Positions 15,010-22,070 of a stretch of DNA of 23,810 nt are shown here, one piece after another. The notes beneath the pieces are model-generated. The model did not search any database. It worked only from the letters and a program-made list of their open reading frames with translations, and was not told the origin of the DNA. Where the stretch lies: the NCBI GenBank assembly GCA_017539765.1, contig JAFYCH010000060.1, forward strand, positions 1 through 23,810, in the 5' to 3' direction. Position 1 is the stretch's first letter, and each line of letters opens with the position of its first letter. A program made the position numbers and the translations under genes. The stretch is from Clostridia bacterium. GTDB lineage: Bacteria; Bacillota; Clostridia; Christensenellales; UBA1242.

Positions 15010-15312
15010 ATGATAGATTTAAATGAGAAGCAAAAAGAAGTTATTCAAAACAAAATTAATCACGGCTGGGATGTGGGTAACATAAATTTAGAATTTAATT
15101 TGCTATATGGAGAAGTCGCCGAAGCATTTGATGCATATAATAAAAAGAAGGAAGATTTAGGACTGGAGCTTGCTGATGTTGCACTTTATCTTCTAGGCAT
15201 AAGTGAAATGCTCGGATTTTCTTTAGAAGAGCAAATTGAAAAGAAAATTGAAATTAACAAAAAACGTAAATATACCAACAAAAATGGCGTTATACAAAGA
15301 GTGGAGGGATAA
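15010..15312 (+). CDS. MazG-like nucleotide pyrophosphohydrolase
   Basis: A 100-residue all-alpha protein with the MazG/NTP-PPase metal motif: E35-x-x-E38 in YGEVAEAF and E53-x-x-D56 in ELADVALYL, followed by the basic KKIEINKKRKY helix. Proteins of this type hydrolyse (d)NTPs to the monophosphate and pyrophosphate, often as a housecleaning function. It is a single domain, shorter than the two-domain MazG of about 260 residues. The ATG follows AGAAGG by about 6 nt. No clear terminator follows; the next gene has its own promoter about 70 bases later. The substrate cannot be named from sequence. Confidence 0.88.
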   Translation: MIDLNEKQKEVIQNKINHGWDVGNINLEFNLLYGEVAEAFDAYNKKKEDLGLELADVALYLLGISEMLGFSLEEQIEKKIEINKKRKYTNKNGVIQRVEG

Positions 15313-15379
15313 CATATAATATAACTACAAGTTATGGCAAATATTCAAAAATATTATATAATATATATTATAATGAGTA

Positions 15380-15408
15380 TTGACAAATAAAGATTAGTAG
15401 TGTACAAT
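15380..15408 (+). promoter_or_regulatory. Promoter of the 15419 gene, predicted near-leaderless
   Basis: TTGACA (15380-15385), a 17-nt spacer and TACAAT (15403-15408). Predicted transcription start about 15415, giving only about 4 nt before the ATG at 15419. No Shine-Dalgarno sequence. Confidence 0.75.
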
Positions 15409-15418
15409 ATAATTGTAT

Positions 15419-16312
15419 ATGGGAAATAACACTGAGATTATCACATATCAACAAAGTGATATAATGGAAATTATGAGAGTGATTGATCAAATGTCTAGCA
15501 ACAAAGATGCTAGGATTTTTTACGCTTTCGCTCAGAAATATAGCCCAAGAAAAATTTGCCAGATTTTAAACAATAATGGTTTTGATAATATAACTCACAG
15601 TAATAATGTTGATATGGTAGATTGCATCTCAAGAAATTTGCTTTCAAAAGTTGCAAACAGAAAGTATATAAACACACTTTTATATTCTCCATATTATTAC
15701 ACAAAATATGTTTTAAATCCAGCAACAAATCAAATGGAAGAACAAAATATTTGGCTTGCATACAATGCACTTGCTGACAATTTTAAGGTTGACATCAAAA
15801 AGAAATTCAGTCTTGAAAATGTTAGACCACTTGTTGAAAGCGGAAATGTTGTATTTTTGGGTGTAAAAGAAAAACATATAAATGTTGACAAAATGTTCTT
15901 TGAAAATTTAATCAAGGTAGATAAAGACTTCTTTACAAAAGCACAAAATGGTTTTGTTCAAAACAATATTTTCCCTTCAGTAAAGTATGCAGACAATTTT
16001 GTAATTTGCAACAACATTTTAAGTTTTGAAAGAAGATTCCCAAGATTAAGTCAAGAATTGTTTAACACCAACAAAAAGATTATGCAAAAAGTTTTGGGAT
16101 TTGAAGTTCAAAATCAACAAATCATTCTTTCAAATGCACTTGAAAAAGGTCAACAGCAATTTATGAATATTGTTGAGGAATACCAAAGGAAAGCTGGCAA
16201 AATTCAAGACAGAATGGAGCTTAATGCAAAACTTTTAAATGCTCTTGGAGAAAATCAAGCAACAAACGATTATCAATTTACAGAAACAAATATAAATGAG
16301 AAAAAATTATAA
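15419..16312 (+). CDS. Unrecognised 297-residue protein
   Basis: The start is taken as the ATG at 15419 (protein begins MGNNTEIITYQQ). A TTG two codons earlier (15413) is in frame but would lie upstream of the predicted transcription start. The protein is soluble and mixed. Its N-terminal 90 residues are helical (IMEIMRVIDQM, SPRKICQILNNNGF). The centre (KVDIKKKFSLENVRPLVES, then GNVVFLGVKEKHINVDKMFF) looks alpha/beta, and the tail from about 215 is a long coiled-coil-like helix rich in Q, N and E. No family or active-site motif is recognised. It is probably monocistronic, with a hairpin terminator just downstream. Confidence 0.83.
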   Translation: MGNNTEIITYQQSDIMEIMRVIDQMSSNKDARIFYAFAQKYSPRKICQILNNNGFDNITHSNNVDMVDCISRNLLSKVANRKYINTLLYSPYYYTKYVLNPATNQMEEQNIWLAYNALADNFKVDIKKKFSLENVRPLVESGNVVFLGVKEKHINVDKMFFENLIKVDKDFFTKAQNGFVQNNIFPSVKYADNFVICNNILSFERRFPRLSQELFNTNKKIMQKVLGFEVQNQQIILSNALEKGQQQFMNIVEEYQRKAGKIQDRMELNAKLLNALGENQATNDYQFTETNINEKKL

Positions 16313-16313
16313 C

Positions 16314-16342
16314 AAAAAGCCGTAATTTCTTACGGTTTTTTT
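16314..16342 (+). terminator. Intrinsic terminator of the 15419 gene
   Basis: CCGTAA (16320-16325) pairs with TTACGG (16330-16335) around TTTC, followed by seven T. An A run upstream extends the stem past one bulged G. Confidence 0.88.
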
Positions 16343-16373
16343 ATGTTCAAAAATTTATTTTTTATTTCTTTTT

Positions 16374-16403
16374 TTGCCATATTTCTACAAAACTCAGCAT
16401 ACT
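16374..16403 (+). promoter_or_regulatory. Possible promoter of uppP
   Basis: TTGCCA (16374-16379), an 18-nt spacer and CATACT (16398-16403). The -10 box is weak (4 of 6). It ends 8 nt before the uppP ATG, which has no Shine-Dalgarno, consistent with the leaderless pattern elsewhere. Confidence 0.5.
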
Positions 16404-16410
16404 TTATTGT

Positions 16411-17187
16411 ATGACAATTTATATAGCAATTTTTTTGGCAATAGTTCAGGGTCTGACAGAATTTTTGCCAGTCAGCAGCAGTGGTCATTTAGTGCTTTTT
16501 CAAAGGATATTTGGAGTAAATATTGATTGTTTATTTTTTGATATCGTTTTGCATCTTGGCACTCTTGTCGCTGTTTGTGTTGTTTATTACAAAAGTATTT
16601 TTGAAATTATCAAGCATCCGTTTTGTGAAAAAGCACAAAAACTTGTTATTGCAACAATACCCACAGTTTTGATTGCGTTTTTGTTTAAGGACGCAGTCAA
16701 AAATTCTTTTCAAGGCGACTATTTGTTTGTTGGTTTTTTTGTGACGGCAGTTATTATGTTTATTGCAGATTATTCGGCAAGGCACAACTATCAATACAAA
16801 AATTTAGGTTATGGCAATGCTGTGGTTATGGGGCTTTTTCAGGGTCTTGCAATCTTTCCAGGCATAAGCAGAAGCGGAAGTACAATCACGGCAGGCATGA
16901 CACAAGGCATAAGAAGAAGTGAGGGTGCAGAGTTTAGCTTTTTGATGAGTATTCCTGCAATTTTGGGCAGTTTGATTTTTGAACTTTTTGATATTGGTGC
17001 GGGGAGTTTGAATATATCATTTCCAATTTTGCTTGCTGGCTTTTTATTTAGTGCAGTATCTGGTTATATTGCCATAAAGTTTATGTTAAAGGTTATCAAA
17101 AAAGCAAAATTTGTTTGGTTTGGAGCATATCTTATTGTGCTTTCGGTTGTTTTGATATTAAATCAATATATATTTGCTTGGTTTTAA
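16411..17187 (+). CDS. uppP: Undecaprenyl-diphosphate phosphatase (UppP/BacA)
   Basis: An integral membrane phosphatase that converts undecaprenyl diphosphate to the monophosphate for peptidoglycan carrier recycling, and gives bacitracin tolerance in many bacteria. It has 258 residues with both signature motifs: GLTEFLPVSSSGHLVL (residues 14-29, with E17, E21-equivalent position replaced by V, and H26) and PGISRSGST (150-158). About seven hydrophobic segments are visible. The ATG gives the normal family N-terminus (MTIYIAIFLAIVQGLTEF). No Shine-Dalgarno sequence precedes it. A hairpin terminator follows 5 bases after the stop, so it is monocistronic. Confidence 0.96.
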   Translation: MTIYIAIFLAIVQGLTEFLPVSSSGHLVLFQRIFGVNIDCLFFDIVLHLGTLVAVCVVYYKSIFEIIKHPFCEKAQKLVIATIPTVLIAFLFKDAVKNSFQGDYLFVGFFVTAVIMFIADYSARHNYQYKNLGYGNAVVMGLFQGLAIFPGISRSGSTITAGMTQGIRRSEGAEFSFLMSIPAILGSLIFELFDIGAGSLNISFPILLAGFLFSAVSGYIAIKFMLKVIKKAKFVWFGAYLIVLSVVLILNQYIFAWF

Positions 17188-17192
17188 CCTAC

Positions 17193-17218
17193 AAAGTGTT
17201 TTCCAAAACACTTTTTTT
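17193..17218 (+). terminator. Intrinsic terminator of uppP
   Basis: AAAGTGTTT (17193-17201) pairs with AAACACTTT (17206-17214) around four bases, followed by a T run to 17218. It overlaps the -35 box and spacer of the mrnC promoter. Confidence 0.88.
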
Positions 17219-17228
17219 ATGTTATAAT
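17200..17228 (+). promoter_or_regulatory. Promoter of mrnC, predicted leaderless, inside the uppP terminator
   Basis: TTTCCA (17200-17205), a 17-nt spacer and TATAAT (17223-17228) with extended -10 TGT. The -10 box ends 7 nt before the mrnC ATG; no Shine-Dalgarno sequence. Confidence 0.75.
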
Positions 17229-17234
17229 TATTCT

Positions 17235-17669
17235 ATGAATAATTTTTTGGACTTTATAAAAAGCAACAGAGATTACATTTCCAAAGCGGAAAGCCTAGAC
17301 AAAAATGCACTTGTTTTTGCTTTTGTTGGAGATGCTGTTTTTAGTTTGTATGTAAGAACATATCTTGCAGATATCAGTACGGCAAAGGCTGGTGTACTTC
17401 ATACGGAAACTACAAAATTTGTCAAAGCAAGTTATCAAAAAAAGTTGCTTATATATTTGGAAGATAAACTGACGGAAGAAGAGCATAATGTGGTGCTTTC
17501 TGCCAGAAACGCCAAAACAAACAATGTTGCAAAAAACAGTAATTTGGAAGAGTATAAAAAGAGTACAAGTTTTGAGGCACTGCTTGGATATTTATATTTA
17601 ACCAATCAAACAGAAAGATTATATGAAATTTTAGATTTATGTAAAAGTGAGATGGAAAAGGAACTATGA
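17235..17669 (+). CDS. mrnC: Mini-ribonuclease III
   Basis: Mini-III is an RNase III catalytic domain without the double-stranded RNA-binding domain; in Bacillus subtilis it matures 23S rRNA. It has 144 residues. Visible: LVFAFVGDAVFSLYVRTYL (residues 26-44, with the signature GDAV), then LSARNAKTNNVAKNSNLEEY and KKSTSFEALLGYLYLTNQ with the conserved E-A-L-L-G-Y segment carrying the catalytic acid. An open frame extends 40 codons upstream, but that part covers the uppP end, terminator and promoter; the ATG at 17235 gives the family N-terminus. The stop overlaps the rlmB start by 4 bases (ATGA). The mrnC-rlmB-sigH order is the classical Firmicutes order. Confidence 0.95.
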   Translation: MNNFLDFIKSNRDYISKAESLDKNALVFAFVGDAVFSLYVRTYLADISTAKAGVLHTETTKFVKASYQKKLLIYLEDKLTEEEHNVVLSARNAKTNNVAKNSNLEEYKKSTSFEALLGYLYLTNQTERLYEILDLCKSEMEKEL

Positions 17670-18388
17670 AAGTAGAAGGAAAAAATGCGGTTTTAGAACT
17701 TTTTAGATCAAATACACCAATAGACAAACTTTTGGTTGAGCAATCTGCAAAAAACAGTTTGACCGACATAATTTCAAAGGCGCAAAAACAAAGAATAAAA
17801 ATATCATATTTACCAAAAGAGGCACTTGACAGGGAAAGTACGGTTAAAAATCATCAAGGCGTAATTGCTTTTGTTAGTGGCTATCAATACAGTGACTTAG
17901 ATGACATTATTGCATTTGCAGAAAGCAAAAATCAAACACCTTTCATTTTGCTTTGTGATGGCATTGAAGACCCACACAATTTGGGCAGTTTGATAAGAAC
18001 CTGCGAGTGTGCTGGTGTGCATGGTATTGTGCTTCCAAAAAACAGGTCTTGTCAAATAAACGAAACAGTTATAAAGGTAAGCACAGGCGCATGCTTCAAT
18101 ATGAAAATCGCTCGTGTTACAAATCTTAATGATTGCATCAGAAAACTTAAGCAAAAACAAATTTGGGTGTTTGGGCTTGAAGCCAACGGAACAGAAATAT
18201 ACAAGACCGATTTAACAATGCCAGTTGCTCTTGTTGTTGGAAGTGAAGGTTTTGGAATGAGTGAACTATCAAAAAAACTTTGTGACGGAATTTTGAGTTT
18301 GCCTATGTTTGGCAAAGTTAATTCCTTAAATGCTTCAGTTGCTGGGGCAGTTGCGATTTATGAAGTTGTTAGACAAAGAAGTAACTAA
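17666..18388 (+). CDS. rlmB: 23S rRNA 2'-O-methyltransferase RlmB-type (TrmH/SpoU family)
   Basis: A SAM-dependent SPOUT methyltransferase that 2'-O-methylates a 23S rRNA ribose (G2251 in E. coli). It has 240 residues. The N-terminal substrate-binding domain (VEGKNAVLELFRS, through NHQGVIAFVSGY at residues 54-65) is followed by the knotted catalytic domain. Motifs are DPHNLGSLIRTCECAGVHG (N with catalytic R), VVGSEGFGMS, and the final LPMFGKVNSLNASVAGAVA. It starts within the mrnC stop (ATGA overlap), so it is translationally coupled. The sigma factor gene follows after 26 bases. The exact target nucleotide is inferred from family and gene order. Confidence 0.94.
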   Translation: MKVEGKNAVLELFRSNTPIDKLLVEQSAKNSLTDIISKAQKQRIKISYLPKEALDRESTVKNHQGVIAFVSGYQYSDLDDIIAFAESKNQTPFILLCDGIEDPHNLGSLIRTCECAGVHGIVLPKNRSCQINETVIKVSTGACFNMKIARVTNLNDCIRKLKQKQIWVFGLEANGTEIYKTDLTMPVALVVGSEGFGMSELSKKLCDGILSLPMFGKVNSLNASVAGAVAIYEVVRQRSN

Positions 18389-18414
18389 AACGGAGAAAAT
18401 ATATTTATATAAAT

Positions 18415-18981
18415 ATGGAAGAAAAAGAACTGTTAAAATTAGCAAAAACAGATGAAGCGTCAATGGAAGTTTTGTTAACCCGATACAAACCACTTGTCAG
18501 CAAAATTGCAAGGCAATATTTTGCAATGGGCGGCGAGTATGATGATTTGGTGCAGGAAGGTATGATTGGGCTTTATAAAGCCATTCAAAGTTATGACGAC
18601 AGCAAAGAAGCAAGTTTCAAAACTTTTGCTTCACTTTGCATAACAAGACAGATGCTTTCTGCAATAAGAAAGACCAAAACCATAAAAGGTAAAATGTTTG
18701 CAGAACTATTAGATGATGAACTAATCAGTACACTTGACACAATTAGTGATATTGAAAACCCAGAAGAACTTGTAATTTCAAAACAAAAAGGCGAGTTTAT
18801 AAATCAAGAGATCCAGAGCAATTTGAGTGAATTTGAACTTAAAGTTCTGATAAAGTATTGTTCTGGCATGTCATACGATGACATTGCCACTGAGTGTGAA
18901 GTTAGCAAAAAAAGCGTTGACAACGCACTTTCAAGAATTCGTTCAAAACTTTTGCATCTTTTAGATGACACAAATTATTAA
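18415..18981 (+). CDS. sigH: Sigma-70 family factor, SigH-like
   Basis: A 188-residue RNA polymerase sigma factor with region 2 (about residues 20-85: LLTRYKPLVSKIARQYF, GEYDDLVQEGMIGLYKAI, then FASLCITRQMLSAIRK) and region 4 (about 135-182: LSEFELKVLIKYCSGMSYDD, then SKKSVDNALSRIRSKL helix-turn-helix). Position after mrnC-rlmB and sequence style match SigH (Spo0H), the stationary-phase sigma of Bacillus/Clostridia. It is shorter than the B. subtilis protein (about 218), and the usual yacP gene between rlmB and sigH is missing. The only Shine-Dalgarno-like site (CGGAG, 18391-18395) is 19 nt before the ATG, unusually far. The 3' end carries a dnaX promoter box. Confidence 0.9.
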   Translation: MEEKELLKLAKTDEASMEVLLTRYKPLVSKIARQYFAMGGEYDDLVQEGMIGLYKAIQSYDDSKEASFKTFASLCITRQMLSAIRKTKTIKGKMFAELLDDELISTLDTISDIENPEELVISKQKGEFINQEIQSNLSEFELKVLIKYCSGMSYDDIATECEVSKKSVDNALSRIRSKLLHLLDDTNY

Positions 18982-18993
18982 ATTTAGTATAAT
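18965..18993 (+). promoter_or_regulatory. Promoter of dnaX, starting inside sigH
   Basis: ATGACA (18965-18970, within the last codons of sigH), a 17-nt spacer and TATAAT (18988-18993). The -10 box ends 9 nt before the dnaX ATG, so the leader would be 0-2 nt; no Shine-Dalgarno sequence. Confidence 0.75.
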
Positions 18994-19001
18994 AAAAAAG
19001 T

Positions 19002-20522
19002 ATGGCACATTTAGCATTATATAGAGAATTTAGACCAAGAACATTTGATGAAGTTATTGGGCAAGACCATATTGTAAAAACTTTGACATATCAAATTCAA
19101 AGTAAAACAATCAGTCATGCCTACCTTTTTTGTGGAACAAGGGGAACAGGTAAAACTTCTTGTGCAAAAATTTTTGCCAAGGCAGTAAACTGTCTTAATC
19201 CAAAAAATGGTTCGCCATGTGGAGAGTGTGAAGTTTGCAAAAAACTTTCAGATGGCTACAATCTTGACATAATGGAAATTGATGCAGCCAGCAATAACCG
19301 TGTTGATGAAATAAGAGATTTGAGAGAAAAAGTTGGTTATCTTCCAAGTGTAGGCAAGTACAAAGTTTATATTATAGACGAAGTCCACATGCTTACAGAC
19401 AGTGCTTTCAATGCACTTTTAAAAACACTTGAAGAACCACCAGAGCACATAATTTTTATTTTGGCAACAACAGAGCCGGATAAACTTCCGTCAACAATTC
19501 TTTCAAGATGTATGCGCTTTGATTTTAAACTTGTTGGCATAGACGACCTTTCAAACCTACTTAAAAATGTGTTTGACAAACTTAAAATCAGTTATGAACC
19601 AAAAGCCCTTGAACTTATTGCAAAAGCAGGTAATGGCAGTGTGCGTGACACATTAAGTGTTGCCGAAATGTGCAAAGCATTTTCGGGCGATAACATAACA
19701 TACAAGGCAGTTCAAGACTGTTTGGGATTGACTGATGACGAAACACTTTTTGAAATTTCAAAAGCCATAATTTCAAAAGATGGCGGAAAAATTTTGAAAA
19801 AAGTTGATAAAATGTATGAAGAAGGCAAGAATTTTAATGTATTTTTGGCAGATTTATGCGATTATTTCAAAAATGCTCTTACATTTAAACTTGCAAAAGA
19901 TTACGATTTCAAAGTGCCAGCAAACATTTTGGAAAACTATAAATACATTGCCGATAATGCTTCAGAAAAATTTTTGCTTGATAGTTTAAAAAAGATTTGC
20001 GACAATTTGTCACAAATAAAATATAGTTACGATACAAAAATTTTTGTTGAAACGACATTGCTTTCACTTTTCTACAATGACAATTTGGAACTTGAAATGT
20101 TAAAACAAAAGGTTGATAGTTTACAAAAGGGTGAAGTAAGTTTTGTTGCACCAAGTCAAGTAGAAGAAAAAAAAACAATAGTTAAAGAAAATATAACCGC
20201 AGAAAAACAAACAACAAACACAAATGATGCTCAAAAGATTTTTGGAGAACTTATTGGTTATATGCGCTCTTCTGGCGAAATGATTTTGTTTGTGGGGTTA
20301 AATGATGTCAAAAGTGTAAATATCCAAAACGGAAAATATATTTTTGAGAGTTCTTCACTTGATGCACAAAAGATGATTTTAGAAAACAGAAGCAAAATTT
20401 TAAGTTTTCTTAAACAAAATTATGGCATAACAGAAATTGATGCGGTGGTAAAAGAAGACACACAAAAAATACGTGAAGAGAAATTAAGCACTTTGCTTGA
20501 TGGAAAAATTGAAATTGAATAA
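19002..20522 (+). CDS. dnaX: DNA polymerase III subunits gamma/tau
   Basis: The clamp-loader ATPase of the replisome, 506 residues. Visible: Walker A GTRGTGKT (45-52), zinc cysteines C64, C73, C76 and C79, Walker B with VYIIDEVHML (122-131), sensor 1 LATTEPDKLPSTILSRC (154-170, including the SRC arginine-finger motif), a helical domain III to about 370, a charged linker (EVSFVAPSQVEEKKTIVKE), and a tau-type C-terminal domain. At codons 388-392 an A9 run (20167-20175) lies exactly in the linker; stop codons follow at once in both other frames. Slippage there would make a gamma-like product of about 392-394 residues. It leads the dnaX-ebfC-recR operon, a conserved cluster. The start has no Shine-Dalgarno sequence and sits next to a -10 box. 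Confidence 0.96.
   Translation: MAHLALYREFRPRTFDEVIGQDHIVKTLTYQIQSKTISHAYLFCGTRGTGKTSCAKIFAKAVNCLNPKNGSPCGECEVCKKLSDGYNLDIMEIDAASNNRVDEIRDLREKVGYLPSVGKYKVYIIDEVHMLTDSAFNALLKTLEEPPEHIIFILATTEPDKLPSTILSRCMRFDFKLVGIDDLSNLLKNVFDKLKISYEPKALELIAKAGNGSVRDTLSVAEMCKAFSGDNITYKAVQDCLGLTDDETLFEISKAIISKDGGKILKKVDKMYEEGKNFNVFLADLCDYFKNALTFKLAKDYDFKVPANILENYKYIADNASEKFLLDSLKKICDNLSQIKYSYDTKIFVETTLLSLFYNDNLELEMLKQKVDSLQKGEVSFVAPSQVEEKKTIVKENITAEKQTTNTNDAQKIFGELIGYMRSSGEMILFVGLNDVKSVNIQNGKYIFESSSLDAQKMILENRSKILSFLKQNYGITEIDAVVKEDTQKIREEKLSTLLDGKIEIE
20167..20175 (+). other. A9 run in dnaX, candidate slippage/frameshift site
   Basis: In frame it reads GAA-AAA-AAA-ACA. In the -1 frame the next codons are AAC, AAT, AGT and TAA (stop 20183-20185). 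In the +1 frame they are CAA and TAG (stop 20179-20181). I see no obvious downstream hairpin, which favours transcriptional slippage over a stimulated ribosomal frameshift, if it functions at all. Confidence 0.55.
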
Positions 20523-20536
20523 AAGGGGAATATATT

Positions 20537-20866
20537 ATGTATAACAATTTTAAAGGTGGTTTTGGTGGTGGCAACATGCAAAACCTTTTAAGACAGGCAC
20601 AAAAAATGCAAGAAGAAATGGAAGCAAAACAAAAAGAAATTGAAGAGACTGTTTTCAGCAGCAGTGTTGGCGGTGGAATGGTTGAAGCTTCAATGAATGG
20701 AAAGTATGAACTTGTTTCAATAAACATTAAGCCAGAAGTTATTGATCCAGAAGATCCAGAGATGCTTTCTGACCTTGTCAAAAGTGCAGTCAACAGTTGT
20801 GCAGAGCAAGTAAATAAAGCAAAACAAGAAAATATGCCAAATTTACCAAATGGAATGGGATTTTAA
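20537..20866 (+). CDS. ebfC: YbaB/EbfC nucleoid-associated protein
   Basis: A small DNA-binding protein that dimerises and is almost always encoded between dnaX and recR. It has 109 residues: a glycine-rich N-terminus ([14 protein letters not shown]), a long helix ([20 protein letters not shown], about residues 17-36), then the conserved beta part [20 protein letters not shown] and [20 protein letters not shown], and a methionine/proline-rich tail ending in GMGF. The ATG follows AAAAGGGGAA, a good Shine-Dalgarno. It lies 14 bases after dnaX; its stop overlaps the recR start by one base (TAATG). Confidence 0.96.
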   Translation: MYNNFKGGFGGGNMQNLLRQAQKMQEEMEAKQKEIEETVFSSSVGGGMVEASMNGKYELVSINIKPEVIDPEDPEMLSDLVKSAVNSCAEQVNKAKQENMPNLPNGMGF

Positions 20867-21459
20867 TGAAAAATAGTATAGAAAGTATGGATAAACTCAT
20901 AAACAGTTTCACAAAACTTCCTGCAGTTGGACAAAAGACCGCAGAGCGCTATGCTTATTCCATAATATCAATGGACAGAAATGAAGTTGTAGAATTTGCA
21001 AACAATTTGATAAATGCAAAGGATAGTATAAAATTCTGTTCAGTTTGTGGAAATTGGAGCGAAGAAGATGTTTGTAGCATTTGCAAAACTCGCTCAAGTG
21101 AAATTATTTGTGTTGTAAAAGAGCCAAAAGATATTTTGGCAATGGAAAAAGTTAGAAATTATAATGGGACATATCATGTTTTGCATGGTTGCATCAATCC
21201 ACTTCAAGGCAAAGGCCCTGATGATATCAGAATAAAAGAACTTCTTGCACGTGTGTCAAAAGGTGACGTAAAAGAAGTTATCATGGCAACAAATAGTGAT
21301 GTTGAAGGTGAAGCAACAAGTATGTATATTGCAAAACTACTTAAGCCACTTGATATAAAAGTTACACGTCTTGCACAAGGAATTTCAATGGGTAGTGATA
21401 TTGAGTATGCAGACGAAGTTACGCTTACAAAAGCGCTTCAAGACAGAAGAGAGATATAA
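20866..21459 (+). CDS. recR: Recombination mediator protein RecR
   Basis: Acts with RecF and RecO to load RecA at single-stranded gaps. It has 197 residues: a helix-hairpin-helix near 10-30 ([14 protein letters not shown]), a zinc finger C58-x2-C61-x8-C70-x2-C73, a Toprim domain with VVKEPKD (E86), [18 protein letters not shown] and [14 protein letters not shown], and the Walker-B-like C-terminal [13 protein letters not shown]. All key positions are present and the length is normal. The ATG overlaps the ebfC stop, so translation is coupled. The stop codon lies in the loop of the terminator hairpin. Confidence 0.97.
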   Translation: MKNSIESMDKLINSFTKLPAVGQKTAERYAYSIISMDRNEVVEFANNLINAKDSIKFCSVCGNWSEEDVCSICKTRSSEIICVVKEPKDILAMEKVRNYNGTYHVLHGCINPLQGKGPDDIRIKELLARVSKGDVKEVIMATNSDVEGEATSMYIAKLLKPLDIKVTRLAQGISMGSDIEYADEVTLTKALQDRREI

Positions 21460-21472
21460 CTCTCTTTTTTTT
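21447..21472 (+). terminator. Intrinsic terminator of the dnaX-ebfC-recR operon
   Basis: AAGAGAG (21447-21453) pairs with CTCTCTT (21460-21466) around ATATAA, followed by a T run to 21472. The recR TAA stop (21457-21459) is in the loop. The stem is short, and the end overlaps the next promoter. Confidence 0.8.
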
Positions 21473-21500
21473 AACAAAAACTGAAGCAAAAGAATATATA
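21471..21500 (+). promoter_or_regulatory. Possible promoter of the 21506 gene
   Basis: TTAACA (21471-21476), an 18-nt spacer and TATATA (21495-21500), or the overlapping TATAAT at 21497-21502. The start codon candidates at 21506 and 21512 lie 4-12 nt downstream; no Shine-Dalgarno. Confidence 0.55.
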
Positions 21501-21505
21501 ATTTC

Positions 21506-22012
21506 ATGAATATGTATAATGATGGTCTGGTTGACACAAGCAAGTTTGAGCAAATGGCAAAAGAATATAGTCTGCTTCAAAAAAGCCAAATACTCAAAAC
21601 AAAAAATTGTGATATTAGTTCTGATGATGTAAGCATGCTTTTTGCGAAGATTGAATACCTAAAAGTTTTAACCAATGATTTAAATGCTAAGACAAAAAAT
21701 GCGAACATTTTGCTTATTTTAAGCGAAATTTCTGCAAAAATTGTTCAAAATTATGATAATTTAACAAAAATTTTAAAAAATAATGTAAAAACTGAATCAA
21801 TAGAATCAGAAGCAAAAATGTTTTGCAATAATTTAAAACTTGCAATAAATACTACTGGTGACATACTTAAACTTCTTATCAAAATAAAAGATGATGACAA
21901 CACTTTTGAACTTTCGCCACCACTTACAGAAGCCATAAATAGTTTTATAGAAATCAATAATCAATACGTTAGCCTTTTTGGTGAGTGTCAATATTTAAGA
22001 TACAGTTCTTAA
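21506..22012 (+). CDS. Unrecognised helical 168-residue protein after recR
   Basis: A nearly all-helical, soluble protein with heptad-like leucine and isoleucine spacing (FAKIEYLKVLTNDLNAK, ILLILSEISAKIVQNYDNL, NNLKLAINTTGDILKLLIKI), suggesting a helical bundle of four or five helices. There are only three cysteines and no catalytic motif. The start could be ATG 21506 or ATG 21512 (two codons later); neither has a Shine-Dalgarno, and both are just after a -10-like box. It follows recR after its terminator, so it is a separate transcript. No family recognised and no function proposed. Confidence 0.78.
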   Translation: MNMYNDGLVDTSKFEQMAKEYSLLQKSQILKTKNCDISSDDVSMLFAKIEYLKVLTNDLNAKTKNANILLILSEISAKIVQNYDNLTKILKNNVKTESIESEAKMFCNNLKLAINTTGDILKLLIKIKDDDNTFELSPPLTEAINSFIEINNQYVSLFGECQYLRYSS

Positions 22013-22035
22013 GGTTACAAATCATCTTAAAAAGT

Positions 22036-22064
22036 TTGACATTTTTTTACAAATGAGTTAAAAA
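22036..22064 (+). promoter_or_regulatory. Promoter of the YgjV-like gene, predicted leaderless
   Basis: Perfect TTGACA (22036-22041), a 17-nt spacer and a weaker -10, TAAAAA (22059-22064). It predicts a transcription start at the G of the GTG start codon (22071). No Shine-Dalgarno sequence. Confidence 0.65.
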
Positions 22065-22070
22065 TAATTT

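Noticed and set aside
15335..15375. AT-rich inverted repeats between the MazG-like gene and the 15419 gene
   Set aside because: Only A/T pairs and no proper T tract, so neither a convincing terminator nor an operator; such palindromes are expected in this base composition.
17115..17234. 40-codon upstream extension of mrnC overlapping uppP
   Set aside because: It spans the uppP terminator and the mrnC promoter and lacks similarity to Mini-III.
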